Of a stretch of DNA of 46,746 nucleotides, positions 35,131-44,229 are shown piece after piece. The DNA comes from an uncultured Algimonas sp. (lineage in GTDB: Bacteria; Pseudomonadota; Alphaproteobacteria; Caulobacterales; Maricaulaceae): assembly GCF_947498175.1 (NCBI RefSeq), contig NZ_CANMJB010000013.1, positions 1 through 46,746 on the forward strand, given 5' to 3'. Each line of letters starts with the position of its first letter. Positions within the stretch are counted from its first letter, which is position 1. A program made the position numbers and the translations under genes. The notes under the pieces were generated by a model, which saw only the letters and a program-made list of their open reading frames with translations, had not been told where the DNA came from and did no database searches.

Positions 35131-35243
35131 TCATCCCGTGCCCCGACACGGGACCCAGCACATCTGCGAGGGCACAGCGAACTCGTCTTTGCGGACTGGA
35201 TCCGGTCTTGCCCATGGCTGGGCCCCGATTTCCGTCGGGTTGA
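35131..35243. repeat. Second-type palindromic repeat between rnd and the RluA gene
   Basis: It opens with hairpin CCCGTG (35135-35140) / CACGGG (35147-35152). Further on are a GGATCC-like stretch and CATGGCTGGGCCCCG, which partly pairs back. It resembles another class of dispersed alphaproteobacterial palindromes (CATCCCGTG...CACGGGACCC) and differs from the element at both window ends. Confidence 0.5.
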
Positions 35244-35247
35244 GCGG

Positions 35248-35868
35248 ATGATGGACGTTTCCATTCTCTACGCCGACTCCGACCTTCTTTTCATCGACAA
35301 ACCCGCCGGTCTTCTGTCCGTGCCCGGCAAGACCGAACCCGATTGCGTCGAGGCGCGTCTGCGCGCGCAGCATCCCGAAGCCCTCACCGTTCACCGGCTC
35401 GACATGGCGACATCGGGCATCATGGTGTTCGCGCGCAGCAAGGCGGCGCAGCGTCACCTCGGCCTGCAGTTCGAACGCCGCCATCTGGCCAAGACCTACA
35501 TCGCCGTCGTCGACGGGATCGTCGCCGCAGACAAAGGCCGCATCGACCTGCCCCTGCGCGCCGACTGGCCGAACCGGCCGCTGCAAATGGTCTGCCACGA
35601 TCAGGGCCGACCGAGCACGACCGATTGGCGTGTGATCGAACGCGGCGCGGACCGCACACGGCTCGAACTGACCCCGCTGACGGGCCGCAGCCACCAGCTT
35701 CGCGTCCATCTGAAAGCCATCGGCCATGTCATTCTGGGCGACGAATTCTATGCTGACGGCGCCGCGTTGGCCGCGAGCGAGCGTCTGATGCTCCATGCGC
35801 ACCGGTTGAGCCTGTTCAAGCCGACCGGCGGCGAGCGGATCACGGTGGAGAGCGTCGTGCCGTTCTAG
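35248..35868 (+). CDS. RluA family pseudouridine synthase
   Basis: A 206-residue RNA pseudouridine synthase. The catalytic motif HRLDMATSGIMVFARS contains the active-site Asp, flanked by LLFIDKPAGLLSVPGK and the C-terminal TGRSHQLRVHLKAIGHVILGD. It lacks an S4 domain, so it is the short RluA/TruC-like form; the target is 23S rRNA or tRNA. The start is at one of two adjacent ATGs (35248 or 35251); the open frame further upstream runs through the palindromic repeat. Confidence 0.88.
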   Translation: MMDVSILYADSDLLFIDKPAGLLSVPGKTEPDCVEARLRAQHPEALTVHRLDMATSGIMVFARSKAAQRHLGLQFERRHLAKTYIAVVDGIVAADKGRIDLPLRADWPNRPLQMVCHDQGRPSTTDWRVIERGADRTRLELTPLTGRSHQLRVHLKAIGHVILGDEFYADGAALAASERLMLHAHRLSLFKPTGGERITVESVVPF

Positions 35869-36022
35869 CCAAGCCCCGCACCGGAGCTGTGCGACCGGCG
35901 GCGATGGCGGTTTCCTTCGCCCCTCCGGATGCTCGAGCGTCGGCGTCCCGCCCGCCCCCACTCCGCTCCCGGCGACACCGGCGGAAACGGCGCCCATGAA
36001 GATTGCCTGCCGTGAGGCGCGA

Positions 36023-36232
36023 TCAGGGGATCGGTGAGTGGCGATCCTCGCACACGAATCCGTCGAGCGACACTTCCTGCACGTTGTCAGCCGATCCGCA
36101 GGTATCGATGGCGAGTTCGGTGATACGCTCCAGCTCCGACGCGTTCGGCTCATCGACGGAATAGGTCGAGACGCAAGCCGTTGACGCCAATGCGGCGCAG
36201 GCGAGCAGAGCGGATCTAATATGTTTCGTCAT
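36023..36232 (-). CDS. Small lipoprotein
   Basis: A 69-residue protein with a lipoprotein signal ([13 protein letters not shown], lipid Cys about residue 20), then a short mature part with two further cysteines (DTCGSAD, FVCED) that could form a disulfide. No family recognised. It lies between the RluA gene and the photolyase gene; the 150 bases downstream hold nothing recognisable. Confidence 0.6.
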   Translation of the reverse strand: MTKHIRSALLACAALASTACVSTYSVDEPNASELERITELAIDTCGSADNVQEVSLDGFVCEDRHSPIP

Positions 36233-36309
36233 GTTCCGGTTGTGACCCGCAATTTCTGGCAGGGCAAGTCTTCGCGGTGAGCCTGACCACCGCCCCGACC
36301 TGGCAAACC

Positions 36310-37860
36310 CTACAGATACGCCTCCGCCTTGACCGTCTTCAGCCCCGCAATGAACCCGTCTGCCTGCTCCAGCAACGCATCGCGCTTATCGCCGTCCATC
36401 CGGTCGAGGTTGCGGTAGACCATGCTCATGCGGCGATTGCCGCGCAGCTTGTCCTCGTTGCGCGCGACGAAGTGCCAGTAGAGCGAATTGAACGGGCAGG
36501 CATCCTCGCCCACGCGCTGGGTCACCTTGTACCGGCAATTGCCGCAATAATCGCTCATCCGGTTGATGTAGGCGCCGGACGCCGCATAGGGCTTGGATCC
36601 CAGCAGACCGCCATCGCCATACTGGCTCATGCCGAGCGTGTTGGGCAGTTCCACCCATTCGAAGGCGTCCAGATAGACCGACAGGTACCATTCGTGAACC
36701 GCATGCGGGTCCGCGCCGATCAGCAAGGCGAAGTTTCCCGTAATCATCAGCCGCTGTATGTGATGGGCGTAGGCGTGCTCGATCGTCTGGCCGATCGTGC
36801 TGCGCAGGCATTCCATGTCGGTCTCGCCGGTCCAGTAGAATTCCGGCAGATCCAACGTGTTGCCGAAGAAATTCTTCTCCTCGTAACCCGGCATTTCCAT
36901 CCAGTAGATGCCGCGCACATATTCGCGCCAGCCAATGATCTGGCGGATGTAGCCTTCGGCGGCATTGATCGGCACGTCGTCGTCCTTGTACCGCGCCTCG
37001 ACCGCCTGGCAGACCTCCAGAGCGGTGAGCAGCCCCGCATTGAGGTAGGGCGAGATCAGCGAGTGGAACAGGAAGTCCTGCCCCGTGACCATCGCGTCCT
37101 GATAGTCGCCGAATTGCGGCAGGCCGTGGGTCAGGAAGTTGTCCAGGCTGACCAGCGCGTCCGCCCGGCTCACGCCCCAGAAAAACCCGTCCGCATGGCC
37201 GAAGCGCGTCGGAAACTCGGCCTTGACCATGGCGATGACGCCGCGCGTGATGCCGTCGGGCTGGAAGCGCTGCGTCTCCGGGAAGACCATGCCCTCCTTG
37301 GCAGGCTTGCGGTTTTCCTTGTCGTAATTCCATTCGCCCCCTTCGGGCTTTTCGTCCGCCGTCATCAGCAGCCCGGTCTTGCGCCGCATTTCGCGGTAGA
37401 AATATTCCATGCGCAGCTGCTTGCGGTCTTCGGCCCAGTCGGCGAATTCCTCGATGCCGCAGACGAAGCGGTCGTCGGGCGAGATCGTCACGCGCTTGCC
37501 GAACCGGTCTTCCCAGCGACGAACCGCCTCAAGCACGCGGTGATTGCCGGGCCAGGTCACGGCGATCTCCGCCACGTCATGGCGATCCAAGGCGCGCTCG
37601 ACCTCTGTCGTGAAGCTGTGCGTGTTGTCCGGGTCCGTCAGTTCGACATAGTCCACCGCCCAGCCATCTTCCCGCAGCTCTTCGGCGAAATGGCGCATGG
37701 CGGAGAAAAGGAAAATCAGCTTGGTGCGGTGGTGCGGCACGGATCGAGCCTCCTCCTTCACCTCGACCATCAAGACGCGCGCATGATCGCGATCGGCGAA
37801 CTGAAGCGCGGACAGACCGTGGGAGAGCTGGTCGGCAAAGAGGGGGATGAGCGTCGTCAT
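36310..37860 (-). CDS. phrB: (6-4) photolyase / FeS-BCP cryptochrome (PhrB type)
   Basis: A 516-residue light-driven DNA repair flavoprotein. Four cysteines at 351, 439, 442 and 455 match the [4Fe-4S] ligands of Agrobacterium PhrB (350, 438, 441, 454) almost number for number. His366-His367, Trp343, Trp391 and Tyr392 match its active-site His pair and electron path. The family uses FAD plus 6,7-dimethyl-8-ribityllumazine and repairs (6-4) photoproducts. The N-terminal [10 protein letters not shown] replaces the classical photolyase start, as usual for this clade. The ATG at 37860 starts the homology; the frame stays open to 38502 opposite the SDR gene. It is divergent from a DUF2256 gene, its usual partner. 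Confidence 0.93.
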   Translation of the reverse strand: MTTLIPLFADQLSHGLSALQFADRDHARVLMVEVKEEARSVPHHRTKLIFLFSAMRHFAEELREDGWAVDYVELTDPDNTHSFTTEVERALDRHDVAEIAVTWPGNHRVLEAVRRWEDRFGKRVTISPDDRFVCGIEEFADWAEDRKQLRMEYFYREMRRKTGLLMTADEKPEGGEWNYDKENRKPAKEGMVFPETQRFQPDGITRGVIAMVKAEFPTRFGHADGFFWGVSRADALVSLDNFLTHGLPQFGDYQDAMVTGQDFLFHSLISPYLNAGLLTALEVCQAVEARYKDDDVPINAAEGYIRQIIGWREYVRGIYWMEMPGYEEKNFFGNTLDLPEFYWTGETDMECLRSTIGQTIEHAYAHHIQRLMITGNFALLIGADPHAVHEWYLSVYLDAFEWVELPNTLGMSQYGDGGLLGSKPYAASGAYINRMSDYCGNCRYKVTQRVGEDACPFNSLYWHFVARNEDKLRGNRRMSMVYRNLDRMDGDKRDALLEQADGFIAGLKTVKAEAYL

Positions 37861-37917
37861 GATTGTGATACGCGCTGTCGCTGCCAACCGTTTCGCAGCC
37901 GCGTCCGTATTGAGTCC

Positions 37918-38064
37918 GTGAGCAAGGCGAACAAAAGCTATCTGCCGTCCAAGGACTGCGCGACTTGCGGGCGGCCTTTCAGCTGGCGCAAGAAATGGGC
38001 CCGCTGCTGGGACGAGGTCCGCTATTGTTCGGAGCGCTGCCGGAGAGAGAAGCATGCTGGATAG
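37918..38064 (+). CDS. DUF2256 zinc-ribbon mini-protein
   Basis: A 48-residue protein with a GTG start and Cys14, Cys17, Cys30, Cys37 and Cys41 in the DUF2256 pattern [16 protein letters not shown]...VRYCSERCR. It is likely a zinc finger. The family is regularly found beside FeS-BCP photolyases, as here, but its role is not known. It overlaps the SDR start by 11 bases, so the two are translated together. Confidence 0.88.
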   Translation: MSKANKSYLPSKDCATCGRPFSWRKKWARCWDEVRYCSERCRREKHAG

Positions 38065-38791
38065 TTTCGAGACGCCGATCCGCGCCGTCGTCGTCGGCAG
38101 CACGGGCGGCATCGGCGCGGCTTTCGTCGAGGCGCTGGCGGGCAGCGACCGGGTCGAGGCGGTCCACGCCTTGTCGCGAACCGGCGCGTCGCACCCCTTC
38201 CCCAAGGTTCGCAATCTGACGTTCGACTTCCTCGACGAGCCCAGCCTCATCGCCGCTGCGCAGGCGCTGGGCGAAGTCGGTCCGTTCGACCTGATCCTGG
38301 TGGCGACCGGCTTTCTGCACGGCTCGGACGTCCAGCCGGAAAAGACGATGCGGTCGCTGGATCTGGACGCCATGCGACGCAATTTCGAGATCAACACGTT
38401 CGGTCCGGCCCTGACGGCCAAGCATTTCCTGCCGCTGCTCGCGCGCGACCGCAAAGCCGTGTTCGCGGCCCTGTCGGCCCGGGTCGGCTCGATTTCCGAC
38501 AACCGGCTCGGTGGCTGGTACAGCTACCGCGCCTCGAAAGCGGCGCTGAACATGATGATCCAGACCCTGTCGATCGAGACGGCGCGCCGCCGCAAACAGC
38601 AAGTGGTGATCGGCCTGCATCCCGGCACGGTCGATACGGAGCTGTCGGAACCGTTCCAGGGCAACGTGCCGGAGGGCAAGCTGTTCACGCCCGCGTTCTC
38701 GGCCAGAAAATTGCTGGAGGTGGTGGACCGGGTAGGCCCTGAGGATACGGGCGGATTATTCGCCTGGGACGGGGCGCGGATATCGTCTTAA
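38054..38791 (+). CDS. Short-chain dehydrogenase/reductase, CsgA/C-factor-like
   Basis: A 245-residue SDR. The nucleotide-binding motif is [16 protein letters not shown] (a TGxxxGIG variant) and the active site is [13 protein letters not shown] with YxxxK, preceded by the catalytic-Ser region [11 protein letters not shown]. The closest type is the C-factor/CsgA group of small SDRs. Position in the photolyase/DUF2256 locus is common in this group of bacteria; substrate unknown. Start ATG 38054 lies inside the DUF2256 gene. Confidence 0.9.
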   Translation: MLDSFETPIRAVVVGSTGGIGAAFVEALAGSDRVEAVHALSRTGASHPFPKVRNLTFDFLDEPSLIAAAQALGEVGPFDLILVATGFLHGSDVQPEKTMRSLDLDAMRRNFEINTFGPALTAKHFLPLLARDRKAVFAALSARVGSISDNRLGGWYSYRASKAALNMMIQTLSIETARRRKQQVVIGLHPGTVDTELSEPFQGNVPEGKLFTPAFSARKLLEVVDRVGPEDTGGLFAWDGARISS

Positions 38792-38811
38792 CGGGCGAGC
38801 TGTAGCCGGCT

Positions 38812-39435
38812 TCACTCGAACAGATCCTCCCGCACAACCTTTCCTGCGAACGCTTTCGTCACATCCGCCTTCGCGCTCGATGCCGCCTCGTCGATCATCC
38901 GGATCGTGTCGCGCAAGGCCGGGACGCTGCGGTCTGTGTATTTGAGCAGATAGTCCACCACGTCGCGCGATACGTCCCTGCCCCGGCGGCGGAACAATTC
39001 GCGCGTGATCGGGTGCAGGCTGTCATCGTCGGGCTCGTGCAGTTCGATCTTGGGCATGGCGGACAGGCGCGAGCGCAGATCGGGCAGAGCGACACCCCAA
39101 TCGTCCGGGACGACGCGCGACGCCAGCAGCAGACCCGGGATCTCGCCCCGCAGGGCCCGGTTGATGAAACCGAACAGCGCATCGTCGTCGCGCGTATGCG
39201 CGTCGTCCAGGAAGACGCCGTGGGCGGTCTTCAGCCAGGCTTCGCCCAAATGGGTCTTGCCCGTGCCTTCCGGTCCCAGCAACAGCATCGCCGGGGCGGG
39301 CCAGGCGGGCCAGGCGCGCACGACGTTCAACGCACCCGCATTGCTGGGCGCTTCGATGAAGCTCTCATAGGTGAAATCCGGTGCCGGAGTCAGGTCGAGC
39401 GGGATCTGGCCCTTTCTACGGACGGGGGCTGTCAC
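38812..39435 (-). CDS. hdaA: Regulatory inactivator of DnaA, HdaA
   Basis: A 207-residue AAA+ protein like the ATPase part of DnaA without its DNA-binding domain. The N-terminal sliding-clamp motif GQIPLDL (residues 9-15) and Walker [10 protein letters not shown] are seen; the Walker B region FLDDAH and the sensor segment ASRVVPDDW follow. With the beta clamp it triggers ATP hydrolysis by DnaA and so limits initiation, as shown for Caulobacter HdaA. The start is a GTG at 39435. It lies 14 bases after the DUF2066 gene, in the order conserved in alphaproteobacteria. Confidence 0.92.
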   Translation of the reverse strand: MTAPVRRKGQIPLDLTPAPDFTYESFIEAPSNAGALNVVRAWPAWPAPAMLLLGPEGTGKTHLGEAWLKTAHGVFLDDAHTRDDDALFGFINRALRGEIPGLLLASRVVPDDWGVALPDLRSRLSAMPKIELHEPDDDSLHPITRELFRRRGRDVSRDVVDYLLKYTDRSVPALRDTIRMIDEAASSAKADVTKAFAGKVVREDLFE

Positions 39436-39449
39436 GGGCTCTCCTGCGC

Positions 39450-40409
39450 CTAGCGCCGGATGACGAGACCCATTTGCGGATCTTCATAGACGCGCAAACC
39501 CTTCTGCGCCATTTCGTCGGCCAGCCGTTCGACGCTGCCGAACCGGAGGGTCATCAGTGCGCCGTCCTTGGACACGGCGTCGAGCCGGGCATCGCTGATC
39601 TGCACGCTATTGTTGATGGCGCGCTGCAACCGCTGCCATTCCGAAATGGAATCGTACAGAACGGAGACCGGCGCGGACTGAGCGCTACCGCTGGGCACGG
39701 CGGAATTGGCCTTCCAGTCCGCTTCCAGCCGCGCGACGAGCGCGGCCGGGCTCCGCGCGCTCAGGCTGCGACGTTCGCCCGTTTCCATGACCAACTCCGT
39801 CACATCGATGCCGCCCGACGAGGGCCGCACGATCAACAGCCGTTCCACGCCGTAACGATCGGCCAACGATTGCAGCTGGATTTCGCTGGGCTCGTCCGTC
39901 AGCCGCCGCAGCTCGTCGGCGTCGATCGATTTGACCGGCGTCAGCGCATGGGCGTAGCGGCCCGACACCAGGTCGCGCGCCGTGTCGCTGTCGGGATCGA
40001 AACCGACCGGCACGAACAGGCGCTCGCGTGCCTGGCTCCTGACCATGGTCAGACCCTGGTCGCGCAGCAGGCGCTGCACGGCGGCCGGGTTGAAGGCGAT
40101 GGACACGTCGCCGAGATAGCGCGTCGCCGAGCGCCGTTCATTGTCGATGGTCTGGCCGCGGATCAATGGGCCGACCGTGGCCAGCGTCAATGGCGGCAGG
40201 CCGCGCGCCTCGCGTTCGGACTCCAGCGTCAGCCGGTTCAGCAATTCGCGCGCCGCCTTGATGTAACCGGACTGGACCGCATTGGTCTGCGCCTGGATGG
40301 CCGTATCGGCCGTGGCGTCCACGGGGACTTTCGCCACGGTGAACGGATCGGCCGCAAGGGCTGGCAGGGCCAGCAGGGTGGCGGCGAGGGCGAGGAGGAG
40401 CTGTTTCAT
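39450..40409 (-). CDS. DUF2066 exported protein
   Basis: A 319-residue protein with a signal peptide (ALPALAA, cleavage near residue 20). It has the DUF2066 pattern: [50 protein letters not shown] and the late [20 protein letters not shown]. Function unknown; periplasmic. The ATG at 40409 fixes the signal peptide. The gene pair DUF2066-hdaA divergent from purM is a known conserved neighbourhood. Confidence 0.87.
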   Translation of the reverse strand: MKQLLLALAATLLALPALAADPFTVAKVPVDATADTAIQAQTNAVQSGYIKAARELLNRLTLESEREARGLPPLTLATVGPLIRGQTIDNERRSATRYLGDVSIAFNPAAVQRLLRDQGLTMVRSQARERLFVPVGFDPDSDTARDLVSGRYAHALTPVKSIDADELRRLTDEPSEIQLQSLADRYGVERLLIVRPSSGGIDVTELVMETGERRSLSARSPAALVARLEADWKANSAVPSGSAQSAPVSVLYDSISEWQRLQRAINNSVQISDARLDAVSKDGALMTLRFGSVERLADEMAQKGLRVYEDPQMGLVIRR

Positions 40410-40535
40410 GGGTCGGGCTATAGCAGGGTTTGGCGTATGGAAAAGGCCGGGTCTCTCACCTGTGTCGATCGCCGATCCCGACATCCGGCCACACTGACTT
40501 GCGATTGCGGCGGATTTGGCACACAGGCCGCCCCC

Positions 40536-41564
40536 ATGACAGATCATGAAAAACCCCTCTCCTACAAGGATGCCGGCGTGGACATCGATGCGGGCGACGC
40601 CTTGGTGGACCGGATCAAGCCGATGGTGCGCTCGACCCGGCGCCCCGGGGCGGACGGCACGATCGGCGGCTTCGGCGGTGCGTTCGACCTGAAAGCGGCC
40701 GGGTTCGACGATCCGGTGCTGGTGTCCGGCACGGACGGGGTCGGAACCAAGCTGAAGGTCGCGATCGAAACGGGAAAACTCGACACGGTCGGGATCGACC
40801 TGGTCGCCATGTGCGTCAACGACGTGTTGGCTCAGGGTGCCGAACCGCTCTTCTTCCTTGACTATTTCGCGACCGGGCGTCTGGACGTGGACGGCGCGGC
40901 CGCCGTCGTGTCCGGCATCGCCGAGGGGTGCCGCCAGGCCGGATGCGCGCTGATCGGCGGCGAGACGGCGGAAATGCCCGGCATGTATGCGGACGGCGAG
41001 TTCGATCTGGCCGGTTTCGTCGTCGGCGCGGTGGAACGCGACGCGATCCTGCCGCAGCGCGACGCGATGAGCGCGGGCGACGTGCTGATCGGGCTGGAAA
41101 GCTCCGGTCCGCATTCCAACGGCTATTCGCTGATCCGCAAGATCGTGGACCGCTCCGGTCTCGGCTTCGAGGCGCCCTCTCCCTTCGGCGACGGCACGCT
41201 CGGCGAAACCCTGCTCGCACCGACGACGATCTATGTCGAGGCCGTCAAACCCGTGCTCGGCGACATTCTGGGCCTCGCCCACATCACCGGCGGCGGGTTG
41301 ACCGACAATGTACCGCGCATGCTTCCAAGTGGGCTCCAGGCCGCTTTCGACTTCGACGCCTGGGAGCGTCCGGCCGTGTTCCGTTGGCTGCAGGAAACGG
41401 GCGGCGTGGAGGAAGCCGAGATGCGGCGCGCCTTCAATTGCGGGATCGGGCTGGTCCTGTGCGTCAAGCCGGAAGCCGTCATGGACGTGCTGGCCAAGCT
41501 GGAGGCTTCCCGGTCCGGGGCCGGCATCCCGGCGCACGTCATCGGAGAGTTGCGCGCGGCATGA
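40536..41564 (+). CDS. purM: Phosphoribosylformylglycinamidine cyclo-ligase
   Basis: AIR synthetase, the fifth step of purine synthesis (FGAM plus ATP to AIR). It is 342 residues. Family segments are [62 protein letters not shown] and [16 protein letters not shown]. The start at 40536 matches the family. It overlaps purN by four bases (ATGA). Confidence 0.97.
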   Translation: MTDHEKPLSYKDAGVDIDAGDALVDRIKPMVRSTRRPGADGTIGGFGGAFDLKAAGFDDPVLVSGTDGVGTKLKVAIETGKLDTVGIDLVAMCVNDVLAQGAEPLFFLDYFATGRLDVDGAAAVVSGIAEGCRQAGCALIGGETAEMPGMYADGEFDLAGFVVGAVERDAILPQRDAMSAGDVLIGLESSGPHSNGYSLIRKIVDRSGLGFEAPSPFGDGTLGETLLAPTTIYVEAVKPVLGDILGLAHITGGGLTDNVPRMLPSGLQAAFDFDAWERPAVFRWLQETGGVEEAEMRRAFNCGIGLVLCVKPEAVMDVLAKLEASRSGAGIPAHVIGELRAA

Positions 41565-42154
41565 AGCGCGTGCGCACAGCGGTCCTGATTTCGGGACGCG
41601 GGTCGAACATGGCCGCGCTTCTGGACGCCGCAAATGCCCCGGACTATCCGGCCGATATCGTCCTGGTCGTGTCCAACCGTCCCGGCGCCGGGGGGCTGGA
41701 CAAGGCGAAGGCGGCGGGCGTGACGGCCCTTGCCATCGACCATACCGGCTATGGCAGCCGCGAAGCCTTCGAGCGCGCTCTGGACGCCGCCTTGCGCGAC
41801 CACCATATCGAATTCGTCGCCTGCGCCGGGTTCATGCGCGTGCTGACCGAATGGTTCGGGTCGCGCTGGGAAGGACGGCTGGTCAACATCCACCCGTCCC
41901 TGTTGCCGAATTATAAAGGCCTTCACACCCATCGCCGCGCCATCGAGGCCGGAGACACCCATGCCGGTGCGTCGGTCCATTGGGTCGTGACCGAAGTGGA
42001 TGGCGGCGACGTGATCGACCGCGAAACCGTAGCGATCCGTCCCGGCGATACGCCGGAAGCCCTGGCCGCACGCGTGCTGGAGCGCGAATTGGTCCTCTAT
42101 CCGCGCGCCCTGGCGGCGGCGGTCCGTCAACGCCGCGTTAACCCTGTCTCCTAA
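41561..42154 (+). CDS. purN: Phosphoribosylglycinamide formyltransferase
   Basis: GAR transformylase, the third purine step, using 10-formyl-THF. It is 197 residues. Seen: [16 protein letters not shown], the catalytic stretch [24 protein letters not shown] and [20 protein letters not shown]. It is translationally coupled to purM by an ATGA overlap. Confidence 0.97.
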   Translation: MKRVRTAVLISGRGSNMAALLDAANAPDYPADIVLVVSNRPGAGGLDKAKAAGVTALAIDHTGYGSREAFERALDAALRDHHIEFVACAGFMRVLTEWFGSRWEGRLVNIHPSLLPNYKGLHTHRRAIEAGDTHAGASVHWVVTEVDGGDVIDRETVAIRPGDTPEALAARVLERELVLYPRALAAAVRQRRVNPVS

Positions 42155-42216
42155 GTCGGCGGCAAGCCTTGCCGCCCTAACATGGCCCCGAATTTCGAGT
42201 ATCGGGTGGGCAAATC

Positions 42217-43632
42217 GTGGGCTGGCGGAGTTTCAGAAATTACCGGGAGGATGAGGACGGCAACGTCGCCATGATGACCGCGGTCGCCATGGTCGGCCTG
42301 CTCGCCATGGTCGGCGCCGCGATCGACTATACCACCGCGTCCTCGTCCAAATCCCGGTCGCAGAACATCGCCGACGCGGTCGCGCTGAACGCGGCCGCCT
42401 TCGTGCGGGCCAACAAGGGCAAGATGCCGACGGACCGCAAGAACGGCTTGCCAACCGGAGACTATACGGCGGCCGAACTCGGCTACGACGTCAAGGGCTG
42501 GGTCGCGGGCGGCGCCGAGGATGTCATCGTCAACGTCGCCTACGACATGACCGCCAAGGAAGCCATCGTGACGGTCAGCGGCGAGACCAACGCGTCCTTT
42601 TCAGCCGTCATGGGGATCGACACGGTCGGCTATTCGAGCCGCAGCGTGGTCGGCATGGAGGATCTGGAGCTCAACGACGTCGCCTCGCTGGCCCTGATCC
42701 TGGACAATTCCGGGTCGATGGCCTGGGACGACAGGCCCTACAAAGCCAACGGCTTCGGCTGGCTCGTCCCGCCGACCGGGGCGGTCGCACGGATCACGGC
42801 GCTGGAGGACAGCGTCAAGGGTTTCATGACCTATCTCGAACCGCTGGTCGGCACGCAGACCGGGACCGACCCCAAGGTCTTCCGCTCCGGCATGCTGGCC
42901 TATAACGGCAACACGATCAACAGCCGCACGAAGCCCATGGGCTGGCGCCTGCTGTCGGACGGCACGATCGACGCCATGACGGCGCAGGGATCGACCCGGC
43001 CCGCCAACGCCCTGGCCACGGCGGCGGACTGGCTGGTCTCCGAACCGGCCGTCCACAAGGCGGCCAGCGGCAAGACGCCCCTGCGCTACGCCGTTTTCAT
43101 GACGGACGGCGTCAATGACGGCAACGACCCCGTCTGGATCGACCAGACCGGAACCGGGAAATGGCGGCGTCAACGGTGCAGCCGCCCCGACCGCTGGTCG
43201 CGTTGGAGTTGCTGGTACTCGTACAGAACCTCGTCGGCCAGACCGTCCGGCAATGCCAGACAATGGAATGGCGGCAGGCAGAGGCGGGGCAACTGGTCCG
43301 AAGGCCGGGACAGCTACCCCCAGAACGAAACCGCCCTCGCCTCCTGCAAGCGCATGAAGGATGACGGCGTGACCGTCTATACGATCGGTTTCGCGCTCGA
43401 GCCCGGAACCTACGGCATGAACGATTTCTACTGGGACTACAATGCGGGCCGCTATGTCGAGAATACGAGAACCCTCGACGCCTCCATCAAGTCTCAGGCC
43501 TTCAACTTCCTCGCCGCCTGTGCGAGCAATGCGGACACGTTCATCAAGGCCGCCAATGCCGACGAGCTGACCGCGGCGTTCAACACGATCGGCGAGGACA
43601 TCCTGTCCGACACGATCCGCATCAAGCGCTGA
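42217..43632 (+). CDS. TadG-like protein with von Willebrand A domain
   Basis: A 471-residue protein with a GTG start. The N-terminus (EDGNVAMMTAVAMVGLLAMVGAAIDYTTA) is the TadE/TadG pseudopilin-type helix, with the conserved acidic residue before it. A vWA domain starts near residue 155 with the metal-site motif DNSGSM (MIDAS); MTDGVNDGND is the third MIDAS loop. An odd Arg/Trp/Ser-rich insert (about 310-360) interrupts the vWA domain. It ends with the IKR tail common in these proteins. No other tad/flp genes are near, so it is an orphan; surface adhesion is the family's usual theme. Confidence 0.85.
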   Translation: MGWRSFRNYREDEDGNVAMMTAVAMVGLLAMVGAAIDYTTASSSKSRSQNIADAVALNAAAFVRANKGKMPTDRKNGLPTGDYTAAELGYDVKGWVAGGAEDVIVNVAYDMTAKEAIVTVSGETNASFSAVMGIDTVGYSSRSVVGMEDLELNDVASLALILDNSGSMAWDDRPYKANGFGWLVPPTGAVARITALEDSVKGFMTYLEPLVGTQTGTDPKVFRSGMLAYNGNTINSRTKPMGWRLLSDGTIDAMTAQGSTRPANALATAADWLVSEPAVHKAASGKTPLRYAVFMTDGVNDGNDPVWIDQTGTGKWRRQRCSRPDRWSRWSCWYSYRTSSARPSGNARQWNGGRQRRGNWSEGRDSYPQNETALASCKRMKDDGVTVYTIGFALEPGTYGMNDFYWDYNAGRYVENTRTLDASIKSQAFNFLAACASNADTFIKAANADELTAAFNTIGEDILSDTIRIKR

Positions 43633-43640
43633 GCGGGCCC

Positions 43641-43665
43641 GAAAAAGGCCGGGTCGCCCCGGCCT
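43641..43665 (-). terminator. Rho-independent terminator of ndk
   Basis: The stem AGGCCGGG (43646-43653) / CCCGGCCT (43658-43665) has a four-base loop. On the minus strand it is followed by five Ts (complement of 43641-43646), so it best fits termination of ndk; it may also end the TadG-like transcript. Confidence 0.85.
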
Positions 43666-43704
43666 CTTCCGCTTCCTCTTCCTCATCCGTCAAGATCGGT
43701 GCGC

Positions 43705-44127
43705 CTAGCCGACGATGTCTTCGTCGGTGAAGAACTGCGCGATCTCTTCGGCGGCCGTTTCCGGTGCGTCGGAGCCATGGACCGTGTTGGCGTCGATGGA
43801 TTCGGCGAACGCCGCGCGGATCGTGCCGGGCTTGGCTTCGGACGGGTTGGTCGCGCCCATCACGTCGCGATATTTCGCGATGGCGTCTTCGCCTTCCAGC
43901 ACCTGGACCACGACCGGACCGGACGTCATGAACTTGACCAGATCGCCGTAGAACGGACGTTCGGCGTGAACCTCGTAGAAGCGCTTCGCCTGATCCTCGG
44001 ACAGATGCACGCGGCGCTGGCCGACGATGCGCAGGCCCGCATCCTCGATCATGGCGTTCACTTTGCCGGTGAGATTGCGCTTGGTGGCATCGGGCTTGAT
44101 GATGGAAAAGGTGCGTTGCACGGCCAT
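43705..44127 (-). CDS. ndk: Nucleoside diphosphate kinase
   Basis: A 140-residue enzyme that moves the gamma phosphate between NTPs and NDPs. Seen: [35 protein letters not shown], and the catalytic His in [14 protein letters not shown] before the ATG at 44127 fixes the start. It is divergent from the ABC-F gene and ends in a strong terminator. Confidence 0.97.
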   Translation of the reverse strand: MAVQRTFSIIKPDATKRNLTGKVNAMIEDAGLRIVGQRRVHLSEDQAKRFYEVHAERPFYGDLVKFMTSGPVVVQVLEGEDAIAKYRDVMGATNPSEAKPGTIRAAFAESIDANTVHGSDAPETAAEEIAQFFTDEDIVG

Positions 44128-44229
44128 GGACTGATCCTTCGAGGCTGTATTAAGAATTTGCGCGGCCCCTAATCCGGGATGACGCGTTTCGCAAGCCGTG
44201 TTAGCGGGCGCGCGAATTAAGAACGCGCC

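Noticed and set aside
35869-36022. Hidden gene between the RluA gene and the small lipoprotein
   Set aside because: Only a short GC-rich stretch without a credible frame, RNA fold or repeat.
37861-38502. N-terminal extension of the photolyase frame
   Set aside because: It is antisense to the DUF2256 and SDR genes, and photolyase homology begins at 37860.
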